From positions 57,893 through 121,892 of the forward strand of contig JADIIX010000065.1 of NCBI GenBank assembly GCA_027604505.1: 64,000 nt of DNA, read 5' to 3'. A program made the translations under genes and the position numbers. This DNA comes from Gonapodya sp. JEL0774 (lineage: Eukaryota; Monoblepharomycota; Monoblepharidomycetes; Monoblepharidales; Gonapodyaceae). Of the stretch, positions 48,924 through 61,600 are shown piece after piece; the first letter of the stretch is position 1, and the number at the start of each line of letters is the position of its first letter. The notes under the pieces are model-generated. The model had not been told where the DNA came from and did not search any database. It saw nothing but the letters and a program-made list of their open reading frames with translations.

Positions 48924-51206
48924 ATGGGAATTGCTGGTCGACGAAAGCCTCGACGGTCTCTCGCTGTCATCCTGGTGGCATCTTTTGCAATCTGTCTCCT
49001 TGTGACGCGACGACAGCGCGCTGATCGAGTGGAAATTCCGGAACCAGCGGAATACGTGAGACATGGCAAGTCGTCGATAAGTTGTTTAGTTTTAGCACGT
49101 TGGATTGGACTGACGGATCATAATCTGCTGCTCAAACAGTTCGATCTGCGCAAATTACCAGAGAAACGAACCGAAAAAGTCTTGTCTGCATCGTGGGTAA
49201 TGCCGAATCAACACGTGATGCACTCCGTGTGCATAGAATGTGGGACTCGGTGTTCCCTTCCTCGTGGTACGTGTGGGGTCACAAGACGGAGTTGGATGAC
49301 CGAGGAGAACCCTTTCCCCGAGGGTTCGAGGTGGTATTCAAGAGTCCAGGACAAAGCCTATCATGGGCTCGGGGAATCGAGATGTTGGTAGAACGAGTCA
49401 GGAGCAAGACGACTTGCGAGTACATATTCACACATGACGATGGTGAGAATACTCTTCGAGTTCTTCTCGTGACGGGCAATTTTAAGACTCCTACTGCGCT
49501 AGATCTCATATTCTATGCACGAAATCGCTCTTCTGTGGAGCCCCTCCATCAAACCCTGACGCGTGTACTGGAAACTTACCATCCCGCGGTCGCTGCCTTC
49601 CCGTGGCAGCACGGTGACCGCAAGCTCCCGGCTATGATAGAAATGGCCCAAATGTTTGCCAAAGAGCAAGATGTAGCTCCACTCACAGGATTTGACTCAG
49701 GGATGGTCCTCTACCATGAATCGGTGGTGGAGTTGTTCATTCCTTACGCTCCCAGGGGAGAGGGAGGATTCGTGGGCGAATGGTGTGTGATATAGCTCAG
49801 TTAGGAAGGATCTCGAGAGTTGGCGAGCCCTCAATTTCCTTCCAATTTTCCACTTTAGGAGTCTCCCGGCTCATGTCCTAAACCTCTTCGGACCGCTTGT
49901 GTTTCGGGAACATGCAATCCGAATCAATGCTCTTCTGTACGACAATCTCATCAACATCGATACCGTCTCCGATGAAATGAAACTCAAATCTCTCCGACAA
50001 GCCAAGTCTGTACAAGGATCTGCTCTGATTGTTCGGTCCGAGTCGCGTCATCCGTACGAGTACAAAATGAATGGACCGTTCCAAAAGTTTTTGCGGGAGG
50101 GCTTAAAGCCTCATTCTAGGAATTGGGGGAGGACCTTGCGGCCAGCGGAAGTGACTTGGCGGCCGAAGGCTGGGAACCCTCCGTGGAGTCCGTTGTGGGT
50201 TCTGGAAAGGATTCACGAGTTCTATGATGTCGACCACCCTCTCGTGCGAGGTAATCAGTATATTCGGAAACACTTCACGGGGAAAGAGCTCGATTTGTTC
50301 GTTAGAGGGACGAATGCTCCTCAAGAACAAGCGCCAATGAAAGCGGATATTCGAGACAAATGCACTTTAGTACTGACTGTCTACGATCGTCTTGCGACCT
50401 TCCCGATGAGGCTAGCCTATTACCACACTTTCTCGGAATTATCCAGTATTGTTGTCATTTGGAACAACCCAGCTGTCGATCCACCATCTCTTAATCCTTC
50501 AATGTACAACGTTCCAATCGTCATTCTCCGGCAGAAACGCAACTCTCTCAACAACCGATTCCTGCCTCATTCTGAAATCTCGTCTGATTGCATTTTGAAT
50601 ATGGATGACGACTGGGATATGCCACATGAGCAGATGCAACTTGCGGTTCATGTCTGGCGCGAAGCATTTCGAGATACCCTTGTTGGGTTCCGGCATCAAG
50701 CCCGCACACACATAGCTGTCAATGGAACATGGCGATACAATCGAGAAAATAAGCACGGCGCGTCGTTAGTGTTGCCATCAGGCCTTGTGTATCACAGGCG
50801 GTTCCAAGAATCGTACTCGAGGTCACCGCCTGAGGCTTTGGAGATGGTGGACGTGCTGACCAATTGTGATGATATTTTATTAAACTTTGTCGTCGCCAAT
50901 GAAACGTCTCTGTGCCCTGTCATAATTGACGTGGGCAAACCTGGGGACTCAAAGAGCAAGCCAATTGCTGCACTGGGAGGAGCGGGCTTGTGGAAGAAGA
51001 CAAACGGCAATCACATCACTGAGAGGCATCAGTGTATTCAAACTTTTGCAGCATTGTACGGATATATGCCACTGCGTTATTCGATCAAATATTTCGATGC
51101 CCGAGAGTTGCACGAAAGAGCACGACAACGCATCACCCTTGTGGGCAGAGACGAGCAACAGTGTGTGGACACCATTGACAATCTTTTATACACGTATGCA
51201 CCTTAG
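48924..51206 (+). CDS. GT64/exostosin-like type II membrane glycosyltransferase
   Basis: MGIAGRRKPRR, then a signal anchor LAVILVASFAICLLVT, places the protein in the Golgi/ER with a luminal catalytic part. The next exon, joined by a possible GC-AG intron (donor at 49066), gives LVCIVGNAESTRDALRVHRM and EYIFTHDDDLIFYARN, with an Asp-rich metal motif. The C-terminal exon (about 49860-51206) has CTLVLTVYDRLATFPMRLAY, VVIWNNPAVDPPSLN, SLNNRFLPHSEISSDCILNM, DDDWD (the DxD motif), VWREAFRDTLVGF and NCDDILLNFVVANETS. Those are the EXT/EXTL C-terminal (GT64) motifs for alpha-1,4-GlcNAc transfer. Fungi with heparan-like glycans are not established, so the acceptor is unknown. The N-terminal half may be a second glycosyltransferase-like module. 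Confidence 0.8.
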
Positions 51207-51246
51207 AATTGTGCATTCCAATTTGATGCGTATTCCCTCGTAACGA

Positions 51247-52536
51247 TTAGAAAGTAGTCCAACCTGCTGGCGTCGAGCTTTGTGAGGCCTGAGCAGAAGA
51301 TCCCGGAGCTGAAAAGTTCGACCCCGCTGAGGTATTAATCAACGTGCTTTGTGCGGTGGTCGTGGGTGGAGCAGTTCGCCTCACAGTGGGTGGTGGAGGT
51401 AAGAATGGTAGTGCGGCGGCACTGGTTGCTTGAAATCCGTAAAATTATCAAGCTAGTTGTCAGATTTTGAGGAGGATAGTCACATGAATACACATACGTT
51501 GTTCAGATTTTTCCAATGATCCCATGGATGTCGCTTTCTTGCCGCCAATCTGAAAAGTTTGGGAGAATGGATACTGACAAGACTGTTCGAAGCGGAATAT
51601 CACAAAACCCACGTTGATGTTAATCGTTTGACCCTCTTTCAGGCTAAAGTCGATCTTTGGACCCAAGTCCAGAGCTTTCACCCCTTCTGCCTCCTGCCGC
51701 TTCCGTCTGAATCGACCACTCAAATACTAGCGCAAGCTGCAAACTTTTGCATTTCAACAATACCTTTCGAAATCTTGCAAGGTGACCTTGATACAATCGG
51801 CCATCATAAACGTCTGCGATAATGAATGCATCACCCTCATATACTTACGTTAAAGTTGAAAGAGTCTGAGTGTTCCCGAAAACCTAGACCTATAAAAGCG
51901 TGCTGCTTGGTAGCTGTGGGTCGATTTTCAGACTTGCCGATCTCCAAAGTTCGCACTCTTATCATACCTTGGTCGACAACCTTCACAACAAAATAGCGAC
52001 TGGAGTCGGTCACTGCCTCTATAGAATTCGATCCAGGAACATAAGGGCATTGAGCAAACAGTTGACCTGGTTGGGAGGCAAGCGGGGCGGGGGGGGGGAA
52101 ACTCTAGTCTAGTTGGTTTCGCTGGTTGCGGAATCTGACGAACCAGTAGTTCCATCCTGTTGAGAAAGGGCAGCATCAATAATGTACGGAGCACAGAAAC
52201 ACAAAACGTTGCATGAACCTCCAAGTTAATGTAGCAATTGTCTCCCAGAGTGAAGATTCGAACGCGGCCTTGCCATAGATGTTGCGGGTCCCAGTCTGCT
52301 GCCCTGCGACAACAAATATCCTGCTATATCAATTATTCTATGCCATGCTGATAGCTGATCGCTTACTTGTAGCCCTTTGCAGTTGTCCGGGGAGGTAGCT
52401 TGTAAACCTGCGCCTGTCGAATCACCATCAAGACAGATTCATAGCTTGCAAGAGGAAAGCGCGGGGCTGACCAATCAATATGTTTTGATGCGAAGCGGTG
52501 GTACACGTGTCATGCAACTGACCTCTCAGAAGTCAT
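51247..52536 (-). CDS. NECAP endocytosis adaptor (PHear domain)
   Basis: Minus strand. Exon 1 (52536 down) reads MTSES, joined to [20 protein letters not shown] and TAKGYK, then [20 protein letters not shown] and NCYINLE. These match the NECAP start (YESVL...VYRIPPRASNRGYRASDWxLDxPxWxGRLRI). Later exons give AHALIRVR-region residues (51900-52120), a phenylalanine-rich FNFNV segment (51850-51870), and [18 protein letters not shown] (human KLDLGFKEGQTIKLCIG). The C-terminus ends STPAGWTTF, a WxxF motif of the kind that binds the AP-2 alpha ear. NECAP binds and remodels the AP-2 clathrin adaptor. Convergent with the GT64 gene, only 40 bases apart. Confidence 0.87.
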
Positions 52537-52775
52537 GAGAATGGATTGCTTCGTTTGCAGTTCAGTTGAACGGGATTGGGGTGGACCGTTCTGTGCTTGC
52601 CCCGCCGTGCACGGCAACCTCACCAGACCTTTTCCATTCTCTACTTCCTGAAACCACCACTGGTTTACTTGTCCAGTTAGAGGGGATATGTGCAGTTCGG
52701 AGCATTCAAATGTGTATCATATCATACAATATAGAATATTATATAAGATCATAAAAACTCAAATCTTCAATCCTG

Positions 52776-55700
52776 TCATCTGACAGCTATTGACTTTCTG
52801 ACAGCCTTGCTTCTGGTCACGCGGGTGGGTTCTGGGGATCGAACTGCGGTAGGGGGAGCGATGGAAGGTCGCCCGATTCTCTTTTTTGTAGTGGTTGTGT
52901 GTGACTTTGGAGCCTTCTCAGCTACAGGTGGTGTAGGGACAATATCCACTTCCATTCCAGTCGGAGGAGTTTGCTGAGTAGACTCAATAGCCAGCGCTCT
53001 TCGGGACACACTAACAGGAATCATACTTCGTCTCTTTGTTTTTGATTGACCAGGGGGGGAGCCAGAGCCAGAGCCAGAACCCAGTTGAGGCACAATGCTC
53101 GGCACTTCGGAGCGTGGTTCTGGAGGCCGGGGGCTGAGGGTGAGGCCAATTGCACCCGCTGATGCGGCAGCCACCCGGTCGGCTCTCCGACGCGGACTAT
53201 CCAACCGCATCACCAGCTCAGATCGAAGACGTTCGTTACGTGGCTTAGGTCTGGGGGTGGCCGCCGACTGTTCACCATCCAACTCATCCGCCGGGAAAGT
53301 GATGTAATCGTGAGGATGATCAGACCCTTTGTGTTTAGGTGTCGACTCTACGTCCATTGCATCCACGGTACCAAGGATCCGAACAGGTGAATCGTCACCG
53401 TTCTCGAGCTTCCGGCGCTTCTTCGCTGTCCCTGGAGAGCCGGCGTTCGCCAAGGCTGCGGGAATCCTAGATCGGCTGTGAAGATGAGGGGAGTGATTCG
53501 CTGACGCATGTACTGGCGGGAGACGGGCGGCCGAGAGGAACTTCCCAAAGTCTAATTTGTGAAGCGCAATTTCGGTGGCTTTGGAGAAATCGTCCTCATC
53601 AATACGGTCGACGGTTCTCTCGCCTCGTCGTGACGTTTCTAACGACTCCTCCTCCAGTTCGGAGTCTGTTGGCTCTGCATCCCGATCCTCGCCACCAAAA
53701 ACAGACCCCACATCGTCACCCGAGCCAGCGGATGTTGCAGGATGCCCTCCATAGCGCGCAAGCTCTCCCAAAACGCGAGTCGCCTCGTCAACTGCCTCAT
53801 CCAACCTCAAACCATCCCCTCCTGTCTTCGCCCGCGATACCATGCCTACAATCCGAACCAGAGAAGTGACTAGGTCCCGTGAAGACGCTCCGTCGGCGAT
53901 CTCCCCTGTGAACACTTCCAGTGATTCGTAACGGCCCTTGTGATCGTCCCGTTCAAATTCTGTTCGCATGAGGTCCACCTCAAGCATACGTGGACCTTCG
54001 GTTGGGAGGTGTCTGTTGAGGCGATCCAGACTTCCCTCCACCCGTATTGCAGCGCGTGAACGCGCATCCCGAGCGTCGACAGTCTCCTTGAGGCGATCCT
54101 CGATGGATCCCACTACCAAGACCGCAATATCTCGAACGGGAGCGAGCTCGGGTACATCTCCTTCGTCCCCCCACACCACCTCCAGTAGAGATTGTACTGC
54201 CGCAAGGCGGTGCTCGAGACACAACTTTCGTAAGTCGTGACGGTGAACCGCGGCCCGATGCGCTCGAAGCTCAGTGTACAGATTTCGGGCGCGGTCGATG
54301 GCCTTGGCAGCACGGGCCTCCGCCGCCTTCTGTTTACGCACTTTCACCAAGTCCGCCTCTTGATCAGTTCCAACCGTGGGTTTGCTGGCGTTGGCAGCGT
54401 TTGTAGCGTTGGCAGCTCTCAGTTGGGATTGAAGATCGGATACTTGGGCCCGGAGTTCCTGGTGATAAACATTCTATTTTGAACAGTTCAGTGCAACACA
54501 CAATGGCGTCACAACTCACTTCGATTATCTTTCCGAACTGGCCCACGTGGGCATGCACGTCGATTACATTCTTCTGAACCTTTGTCCGGATATTCTTCGC
54601 TCTGTTGGCGTACTGCAGTGTGTTGTGGGTTTCTTCATAATGAAAACTTGCGGGGCTAACCGCCGCAATCATTACAACGCGGCAATTACCACCAAGAGAG
54701 TACTTCAAAAGACGTGTGAGCTTGGAGTCTCGGTAAGGGACGTGGGACGACGTGGCAGGGTTGCAAAGAGCGTTAATACAGTTCCCTAGAGCGAGCAGGG
54801 ATCTTACGAAGTGACAGTTTCGTGAATTATGTTGCAGTGGGGAACCGTAAACGCCCAGGTCTACGGTTAGACAACAATCTACCTGTTTATTTTCGCACCC
54901 TCGTGCAACCTCTCTCCTTGATTCTTGGTCACACTGGCACGCTCACTGCCTGCGAGATCGATAATCGACAAGACCGCCGGATTCCAGGCGGAATGCACTC
55001 CTGCCGTTCTCTCTTTAGTTTTAACGTGAATTTGTAGAACGGCATGGCTACGCGAGCTGGCCTCGTTGGCTTCAGTGAAAGCTTTTGTGCGATTGTTGTT
55101 CCCAGCGAGAAGGATTTGCATAATATGCTCCACATCTCGGGGGTTATGGTGGGAGAGACCAGTTACTTGCACGCTATTGTCATCTTCGCGGAGTTCCAGT
55201 CCAAGTGGAGTCCCTGAATCCGGACATAGGAGGTCGCGAATCGTCTCATTGCTTGGTTCGGAAACATTAGTTGGGAGGCTTTTGAACGTTGACAGAGGCA
55301 CTTCACTCACTACACTTCCAAGTACGAGACAGATACCTCAGTGATACGCTCGTGCCGGGAGTCCCTGATACACTGGAAGAGGTCTCGCATTGTCCGAAAA
55401 ATGACGCCTATGATTGCGAGACCCTCGACAATGTCAGAACATCGAAGTTCCTGAGGGAATATATGCTGTCTTACCAGGGTCATGTTGCGTCCCCGTGATG
55501 GTATGCGTTTTTCCGCAACCGGTTGCACCATACGCAAACACAGTGGCATTGTACCTGATGATAGCAAACTGTTCGTATGCTAGCTGTCATAAACGTCACA
55601 AGGCTCAAACGCACCCATTGAGAACTCCATCAATCAAGTGCTTCGTTGAATTCTCATAAACCTCCTGCTGGCTTGCGTTTTCGTCCTGATTGTGGAACAA

Positions 55701-56161
55701 TCGTCACCCGTTGAAAAGTAGAGTGGGAACCTGTCGGTAGCAGCTCTTCGGATGGTTGTGCTAGACTCAATACTCACAAAAACTCTATCAAAGGTATAGA
55801 AGATGTTCTTGTACCGCTTGGCGCCAGGGACGTGGAACGCCGTCTGGGCGGCGGATTTGTCCGGGGGGTCGAAAACAAGGACTTGCTCATCAACCACGGA
55901 CACGATGCGACGGATCGACGGCTGAGATCCATTCCCAGAATAGCTTTGCACACTGGCAATCGAGGAGCGAGAGTTGCCCGGTTGGAAGATTGTCGGAAAA
56001 GAAGTGGGGAGAGGTTCTAGCGGAAGCCTCGAAATTTCCTTAGCGGACAGCGGCCGAACGCGTACAGTCACAGTGATGTTTGCCTGCGTCGGCAAGGAAT
56101 CACGAGAGTTGGACAGCATTGGCGGTTGACAGGCCAGATTCCCCTGGAGGGCATGTGCCAT
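52776..56161 (-). CDS. Kinesin-8 motor protein
   Basis: Minus strand; start [20 protein letters not shown] at 56161. Motor domain: [45 protein letters not shown] (P-loop), [35 protein letters not shown] (switch I), [20 protein letters not shown] (switch II), [16 protein letters not shown], and [20 protein letters not shown]. That last neck sequence marks kinesin-8 (Kip3/KIF18/19). It is followed by [10 protein letters not shown], spliced to [20 protein letters not shown], a coiled coil, and an Arg/Ser/Pro-rich tail with several basic clusters ([16 protein letters not shown]). Tail microtubule-binding and nuclear signals are inferred. Kinesin-8s walk to plus ends and shorten microtubules; KIF19 does so in cilia. 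Confidence 0.92.
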
Positions 56162-56317
56162 GCCACTTGGCTTGCACTGGCCGGATGACCACGCTCAAAG
56201 CGGCAGTGACCTCACCAACCTGTCAACCTGCCTACCACCACAATTCTAGTAACTGTAGTTTGTGCTTGCAACGACACAAATTAGGAGATCGGGTGTTACT
56301 ATCTATTTGATTTCGTA

Positions 56318-59300
56318 TCACTCATCCTCACTCCCCGAGCTGTCCTCTACACTAACTTCGCTTTCCGCGTCGTTCGTTTCCAGTTGAACTATGTTCGCAG
56401 GCATTCCTGAGGGGTCACTCATGTAGGCTGCACGTTTATGGACCACACGCCTCAGAAAATCGGCCTCTTCAATCATTTTCGCAAAATCGCGGTCATTCCA
56501 ATTGTACCCCTTGTACTGTTGCTGCCACAACTCTTGTGCCCATCTGGCTCTTCCGGCGAGCCGCCGCCGGCGCGAGAAATACTGCTCGCTTGTTTCGGGT
56601 CCTGGGAGGAAACAAGTCGAACTCATCAGCAACGTAGATGCGTTATCTGTTTCGGACAATCCTCCGAACTCTTGTGTTCAACCGCTTGCACACAGTTCCC
56701 ACTGACCTGCGGCTTCAACAATTTCTGCTCTCGCCGCTTCCGAAACAGCGTTTTCGTCATTTTCAGCCAATGCAACGCCATGCTCAGTTGAGAATCTCTC
56801 AAGTTTTTGGCTCAAAGTGCCGTCCATTATACCATTGGCGACAAAAAGCCAATTGACGGCGTTGCACTGAGGAGCGGACACTGTCAGCACACTCTTTCAT
56901 TTAAGAACCAGATGAGTCGACTGTTCTCACGACGGTAAAAAAACTCTCATACGAATGAACAGAGCTTGCAGCCGCCGTGGCGTATAGAGCATATAACTCG
57001 TCATCCATCAGAAGCCTGTACATCCAGTGAGCGACCACGTCAATACGGCCAAGTGGAGCCTGCATAGGATTATGCACAGACTGGCTGCCCTGGCTTTGGC
57101 CATCAACCGCCACGAGGATCCCTGAAAAAATTGGACAGTGGATCCTGAAGGTCTGAATCACTCGAATGGGGCACCGCGAACCCACCGTTTCGGTGCTGAA
57201 TGATTTGATGAGGAATGCCACCGGCAGCATAGCAGATGATAGGCTTCCCTTTGATTAGGCTTTCCAAGAAGAGAATAAGTCAGAATGCACAACTTCTCCA
57301 CCACATCAGTCGGGTGTTTCCCGCACCATTCAGTCACTTTTATCTCAAATCCCTCACGATAAGAAAGTTGTGTACACAATTTGGCTCCCTGAAGCAAAGC
57401 ATTGAGAAGTTGATCGCTTGGATAGAGTCTGTAAAACGAAACCTGTTTCGTTTGTTGTCTGCATCACGGGACAGATCTAACGCTCACCTGACAGCTATCA
57501 CGTCATTCTTGCGGCAATTGAGGAATATAGCGTATGTTTTCTTGTACTTCACGTAAAAATTTCTTCGTACTCACTGCGATACCAGAAAACTCCTCTCTGG
57601 ATAACAACTCGCGAATCTCATTGAACACCACCGTGCCGTCCGGATCATCCACGCTACCATGACCCGCTAGGACCAACTGTGGTACTTTAGAGAAGTGAAC
57701 CTGCTCTGTGCTCATGCGATCGCGCAGAATTTTGTACGCTCTTATCAAATCTGGTATCCCTTTGGACGGATCAAAGCGAGAAATCTGAAGAATATAAGGA
57801 CGCTCATAAAACGCAACCTTTTTCTGTGTCTTTATGTAATGAAATCAAAGTGATTTGTTTTATTTCAAAATCGCGAGCAAAATTTCCACCAAGAAAGAAC
57901 TCTCTCACTTGGTCATATGCAATCCGATTGAAGAGCGCATGACTGAGCAGTCAAGCATTCGGTGTGGATCTTTATTCGTGAAAATTTGATCGCGGGTAAC
58001 TCACTAGTAAAACAAGTCCTCGGGTCTAAGATCTTTATTGAGACCATCAATTCGATCTGTAACAGCTGGCATGTAGATGAGTCGATTTAGTGGAACACAA
58101 TCCGGAACAAATGTCTTCACTGGATGAAACACGAAAAGCTCGCAATCTTGCACGAGAGACCACAAGTATTTCCAGACAATCGCCGTTTGCGAGTTTGGAT
58201 CAGAATTGATGATATCGCTTCGAACTTCTATGTGACATCGGAACACAATCTTCGCTCGCGGATTGACTTTCTTAATCGATGGAATCATTCCCACTACTTG
58301 AGGACTAGAGTGATGGGAGGGTTGAGCACAGGTCGTCACATCTGCGAAAAAAAGACTCACTCGTCCATCACGAATACATCTGTGTGCGCAAACGGTCCAT
58401 CCGCAAAGTATCTGTATGCATTTGGGTTAAAAGAGAAAGTCAGCTTTTGAATTCTCTTTAGAGAACTAACGATCCAACCTTTCTGCATTATCGCGACACC
58501 AATCCTCATACAATTTTTTGTCGTCTTCCTCAAACGTGATTTCCTTCCCAGCAACCCCTTGAAGCACATTATGAATCTTGCGCTTTGTGACGTCAAAGAC
58601 CTGAGATCGCACATTCACTCAATCACGGCAATTCAAAGATTCAGTGTCACCCAAAAAGTCTGTCATCGTCCCACTCATACCTCTGGCTTTGGTTTCATCA
58701 CAAACCAATGCGCATTAATATTGAGAAGGCGAAAGAGCCGCAAGAGAGCATGTCGCATTAGGGCGACCCCACCTCCTTGTGGCGTGGAGTTGAAGAAGCT
58801 AGCACCGTCCATTTCCTTTCCAGTTGCGATTCTTGGAATGAGGACGGAACTAAGTTCCACGTACCTGATCTGAATGTTTCTGTCTCGGGTACGAGCCGAC
58901 AGATCTTGTAAGACCCGCCAAGTGCTGGAAGATGTGATTCGCTCGTACTGGAGCAAATGGGATGGATGAGGTGATTTTGCCAAGCGACTGCTCTGGACTT
59001 CACACTCACATCGACGAGATCCTTGAATCGTTCGTGAAAGATGAGCAATTCCAGCCTATAGGTTAACATTAGACCAGGCACATTCAAGAGCGAAACTCGT
59101 ACCGAAATGTGCACTCGGGCGTTTGAATCCACCTCCACCTCGTGTTTGTAGCCTACACTGATGCGCGGAAGGCCGCCAACGGACATTGAGGGTGACAAAA
59201 AGTTCAGCATCTTCCGAACCGCTGAACAAGATCTCTCGTCAATCGAGGAGCCCTTGGTGCTGGAAGCCAAAGGTGTACAAAGAGTTAGCACCCAATTAAG

Positions 59301-60621
59301 ACGGTTCGTATAGATCAGGTGGCTCACTGCACGAACCTAACTACAAACGGCAGTATATCGAGCTCCCTCCAAAGACGAACCGGCAAACGAAAGGGGTAAA
59401 TCTTTCCGGTGGTCTTGTCTGCCGCAAAACGTCTTCAGCAAAACCACACCGGAAGCCTCAGTTGGTCAACAAACAATGAGCTCTAACCTTGAATTGTGCA
59501 CGACCGTGTTGCTCGGGCCGTAGGCGTTGGGGGTCTTCGAACAGGGCTTACTAGAGGGCTGAGATGGCTTTCTGCGACATGTACGTCATCGAGAGCTTCC
59601 CGCCTAGGGGTAGGAGACAGTGGGAGCGGTGAAGCAACTCTCTGGTATGGACCATAAGAATGGGGTCTCATTTCGCGATCAAGGGTTGGTGCCGTTGGTG
59701 GAGCGCGGACGCCTATTCCACAGGCGTGTATCTGGGTAACGAAAGAAGGTATCAACACGAGTAAGGTCCCTAGGCGTGTGCATGCGGACCTTGCAGCTTT
59801 CTTGTCGCATGTACTCTTGGAGCCATGACACGATACTGTCCTCCATATTATGGAGAGTTTTTTGAAAATCGATCTCATAGTCACCATCCACGGATGTGTC
59901 ACTCGCTGCGATCTCAGCCGTTCGCTCGATGAAATCTGCGTGTACTGCGTTAGCAAGGTGTTTTAAAACGGAGGGATAGACAACGTACAATCCCTGGAGT
60001 GTGAAAGCGAAAATGTAATTCCAGTCAACAGGGAGTAAACAGTAAAAGAGCTCACAATCCAAAAAACCCGTCGTGGACGAAGATGCAAAATTGGGGAAAC
60101 GGATCGAATTCGAGCTGAAAAGGCCACAGTACCGACTGTCAGAAACAAAAGCAAATGGAAGAAGCTTACGTCCATCGAACAATTCACCTCAATGCCAACG
60201 TAAATTGATTGGGGTAATGCATCTACGCGATGCTGTATCGGTTCGCGTTTAGCAACTGAATCGGAAGTTGCTTGATCGCCGAGTCCAGCTTTGATCCCTT
60301 CAGGCAGCTGCTCCGGACGAAGCTCGCCCAGCCGCTTTGCTGGAGGCGTTAGCCCAAAGTCTTGTTCAATATTTTTGGACTGGGATCCAGGTGCCTTCGA
60401 ATTCCCGGGTAGCAAAGTACATATGTCAAAAATGACGTCAGTGAACCATCTCAGCGGTAGAGTCAAATGGAGAGAACCTTCAGCCGCTCCTCTCCCTCAA
60501 GAGTGCTGATAGTGAGCCTTGGTGTCCAATTGCCAGCTTCCCCTGGACCATCTCCGGCATTCTCGGTTGGACCTGTGGCAGTGTCGTCGACTACGGGGCC
60601 GTCCTTCTTCCCGGTGAGCAT
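56318..60621 (-). CDS. Trehalose phosphorylase/synthase, ccg-9 type (GT4)
   Basis: Minus strand, many exons, start MLTGKKDGPVVDDTATG at 60621 (tentative). The N-terminal part holds KRLGELRPEQLPEGIKAGLG, ALPQSIYVGIEVNCSMDV and DTFFRYPDTRLWNRRP. The GT4 domain is highly typical: ERITSSSTWRVLQDLS, INSTPQGGGVALMRH-type sequence (near 58780), LFRLLNINAHWFVMKPKPEV, FDVTKRKIHNVLQGV, LYEDWCRDNAERY, IPSIKKVNPRAKIVFRCHIE, YLWSLVQDCELFVFHPVKTF, YMPAVTDRIDGLNKDLRPED, then AGHGSVDDPDGTVVFNE. C-terminal end WAQELWQQQYKGYNWNDRDF and an acidic tail. The enzyme interconverts trehalose and glucose plus alpha-glucose-1-phosphate in the cytosol and links carbon reserve to stress and clock outputs in Neurospora. 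Confidence 0.9.
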
Positions 60622-60789
60622 TAAAAATGAACAGATCTTCTAGGGATTTGTAGAGGAGTCTTCTGAGCTTTTTGTAGAGGAGTGATGTGATGTGGTTTGG
60701 TACTCAATTATACTACAAGAATGAACGCCCTCCTGTCACCCTCTGAGGGTGACATGGGAAGTTCAAGGGTCATAGGTTAGAAGTGGATT

Positions 60790-60893
60790 AGCCGCACGTG
60801 TTAGTGCGGTGCTCCTGACCAGTCTCTCCACGTGAGCAGACTCTATTGGTCAGGTGAGTACGCCAGAGCAAGGACTCGCGCTGGCAAATTTGC
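60790..60893. ncRNA. Cluster of three hairpins, possible structured RNA
   Basis: Consecutive inverted repeats: CCGCAC/GTGCGG (near 60792-60809), CTGACCA with inner AGTCT, pairing AGACT and TGGTCAG (about 60817-60855), and GCCAG.GC/GC.CTGGC (about 60868-60893). A further TACTGGTCAGAGTC copy of one arm lies at 60922. Does not resemble tRNA, U snRNA or RNase P. May be a structured RNA, a MITE-like remnant or chance. Confidence 0.25.
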
Positions 60894-61280
60894 TATTGTA
60901 TGCTAATATTATACACTCTACTGGTCAGAGTCGGTCCTAGGGTGACACCTCCCCTCTGACTGGTGCATTCATGTGTAAAACCTGCTGACGCTTGTACAAC
61001 GTCCCGCAATTTTTTCGCCAGCATATGGTGGCGAGCTGGAAGTTGTAGAGTATTGACTAACATTTGCTTTCTACAAGTCCGTGGGGTGAATGTTAGAGAT
61101 GCAAGGCGGTTGGGGGACCCTCGTTGGTATCAAGGGATGTACCGTCGTTTTTCCTACTTCTGACGACTAAAGCAACATTGGAACAACAGTGTATGAGCGT
61201 CATGTGGTAAATGGGACCTTGGCGTTCCCTCCCTTTTTCAACCATTTACTGGGCGACCAGAGGCTGACTGGCATTTACGG

Positions 61281-61350
61281 CCAGTCAACGAGACAATACA
61301 CTTGCCTCAAAGTTGCTTCTGGGTTGCACGGTACAGACACGTAGCTTCTC
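61281..61350 (+). repeat. Dispersed ~70-bp repeat, copy 2
   Basis: Partner of 5484-5552: same orientation, three identical blocks of 15, 12 and 10 bases with diverged spacers and one one-base gap. Confidence 0.65.
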
Positions 61351-61600
61351 TGTGTGTTTTGGATCCGCTTTCCCGTGACTGAAATGAGACGTACAGAGTA
61401 AAATCAGGCTTTGGCCCGCTTGCGGTTCGTTGATAAACAATAAATATACTCTATTTATTACACAATTGATTGAACGGATTTGAACTTCGGGTGGATGTGT
61501 TGGTGAACGTGACCGCAGTTGAGTCTTCGCATCTTCACCTTCACGAAATCCCGCGCGTTGTCTCCCTTTTGTCTTCCACTGGCCGCCGGCGTCGGCAACT

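Larger units (their letters stand above)
60622..61600. other. Divergent intergenic region with hairpins and repeats
   Basis: 979 bases between two outward-facing genes. It holds a repeated 12-13-mer (TTTGTAGAGGAGT near 60650 and 60672), three successive hairpins (60790-60893, listed separately) and copy 2 of the dispersed repeat (61281-61350). A T-rich tract and poly-T signals occur near 61228-61240. Confidence 0.55.

Noticed and set aside
54364-54708. Many long frames on the opposite strand of kinesin-8, UTP4, GYF and IFT81 exons
   Set aside because: They mirror real coding exons, have biased composition with no family motifs, and break at the real introns.
60740-60960. tRNA, RNase P/MRP, U snRNA or SRP RNA in the hairpin-rich region
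   Set aside because: None of the conserved boxes of these RNAs could be found, only generic hairpins.
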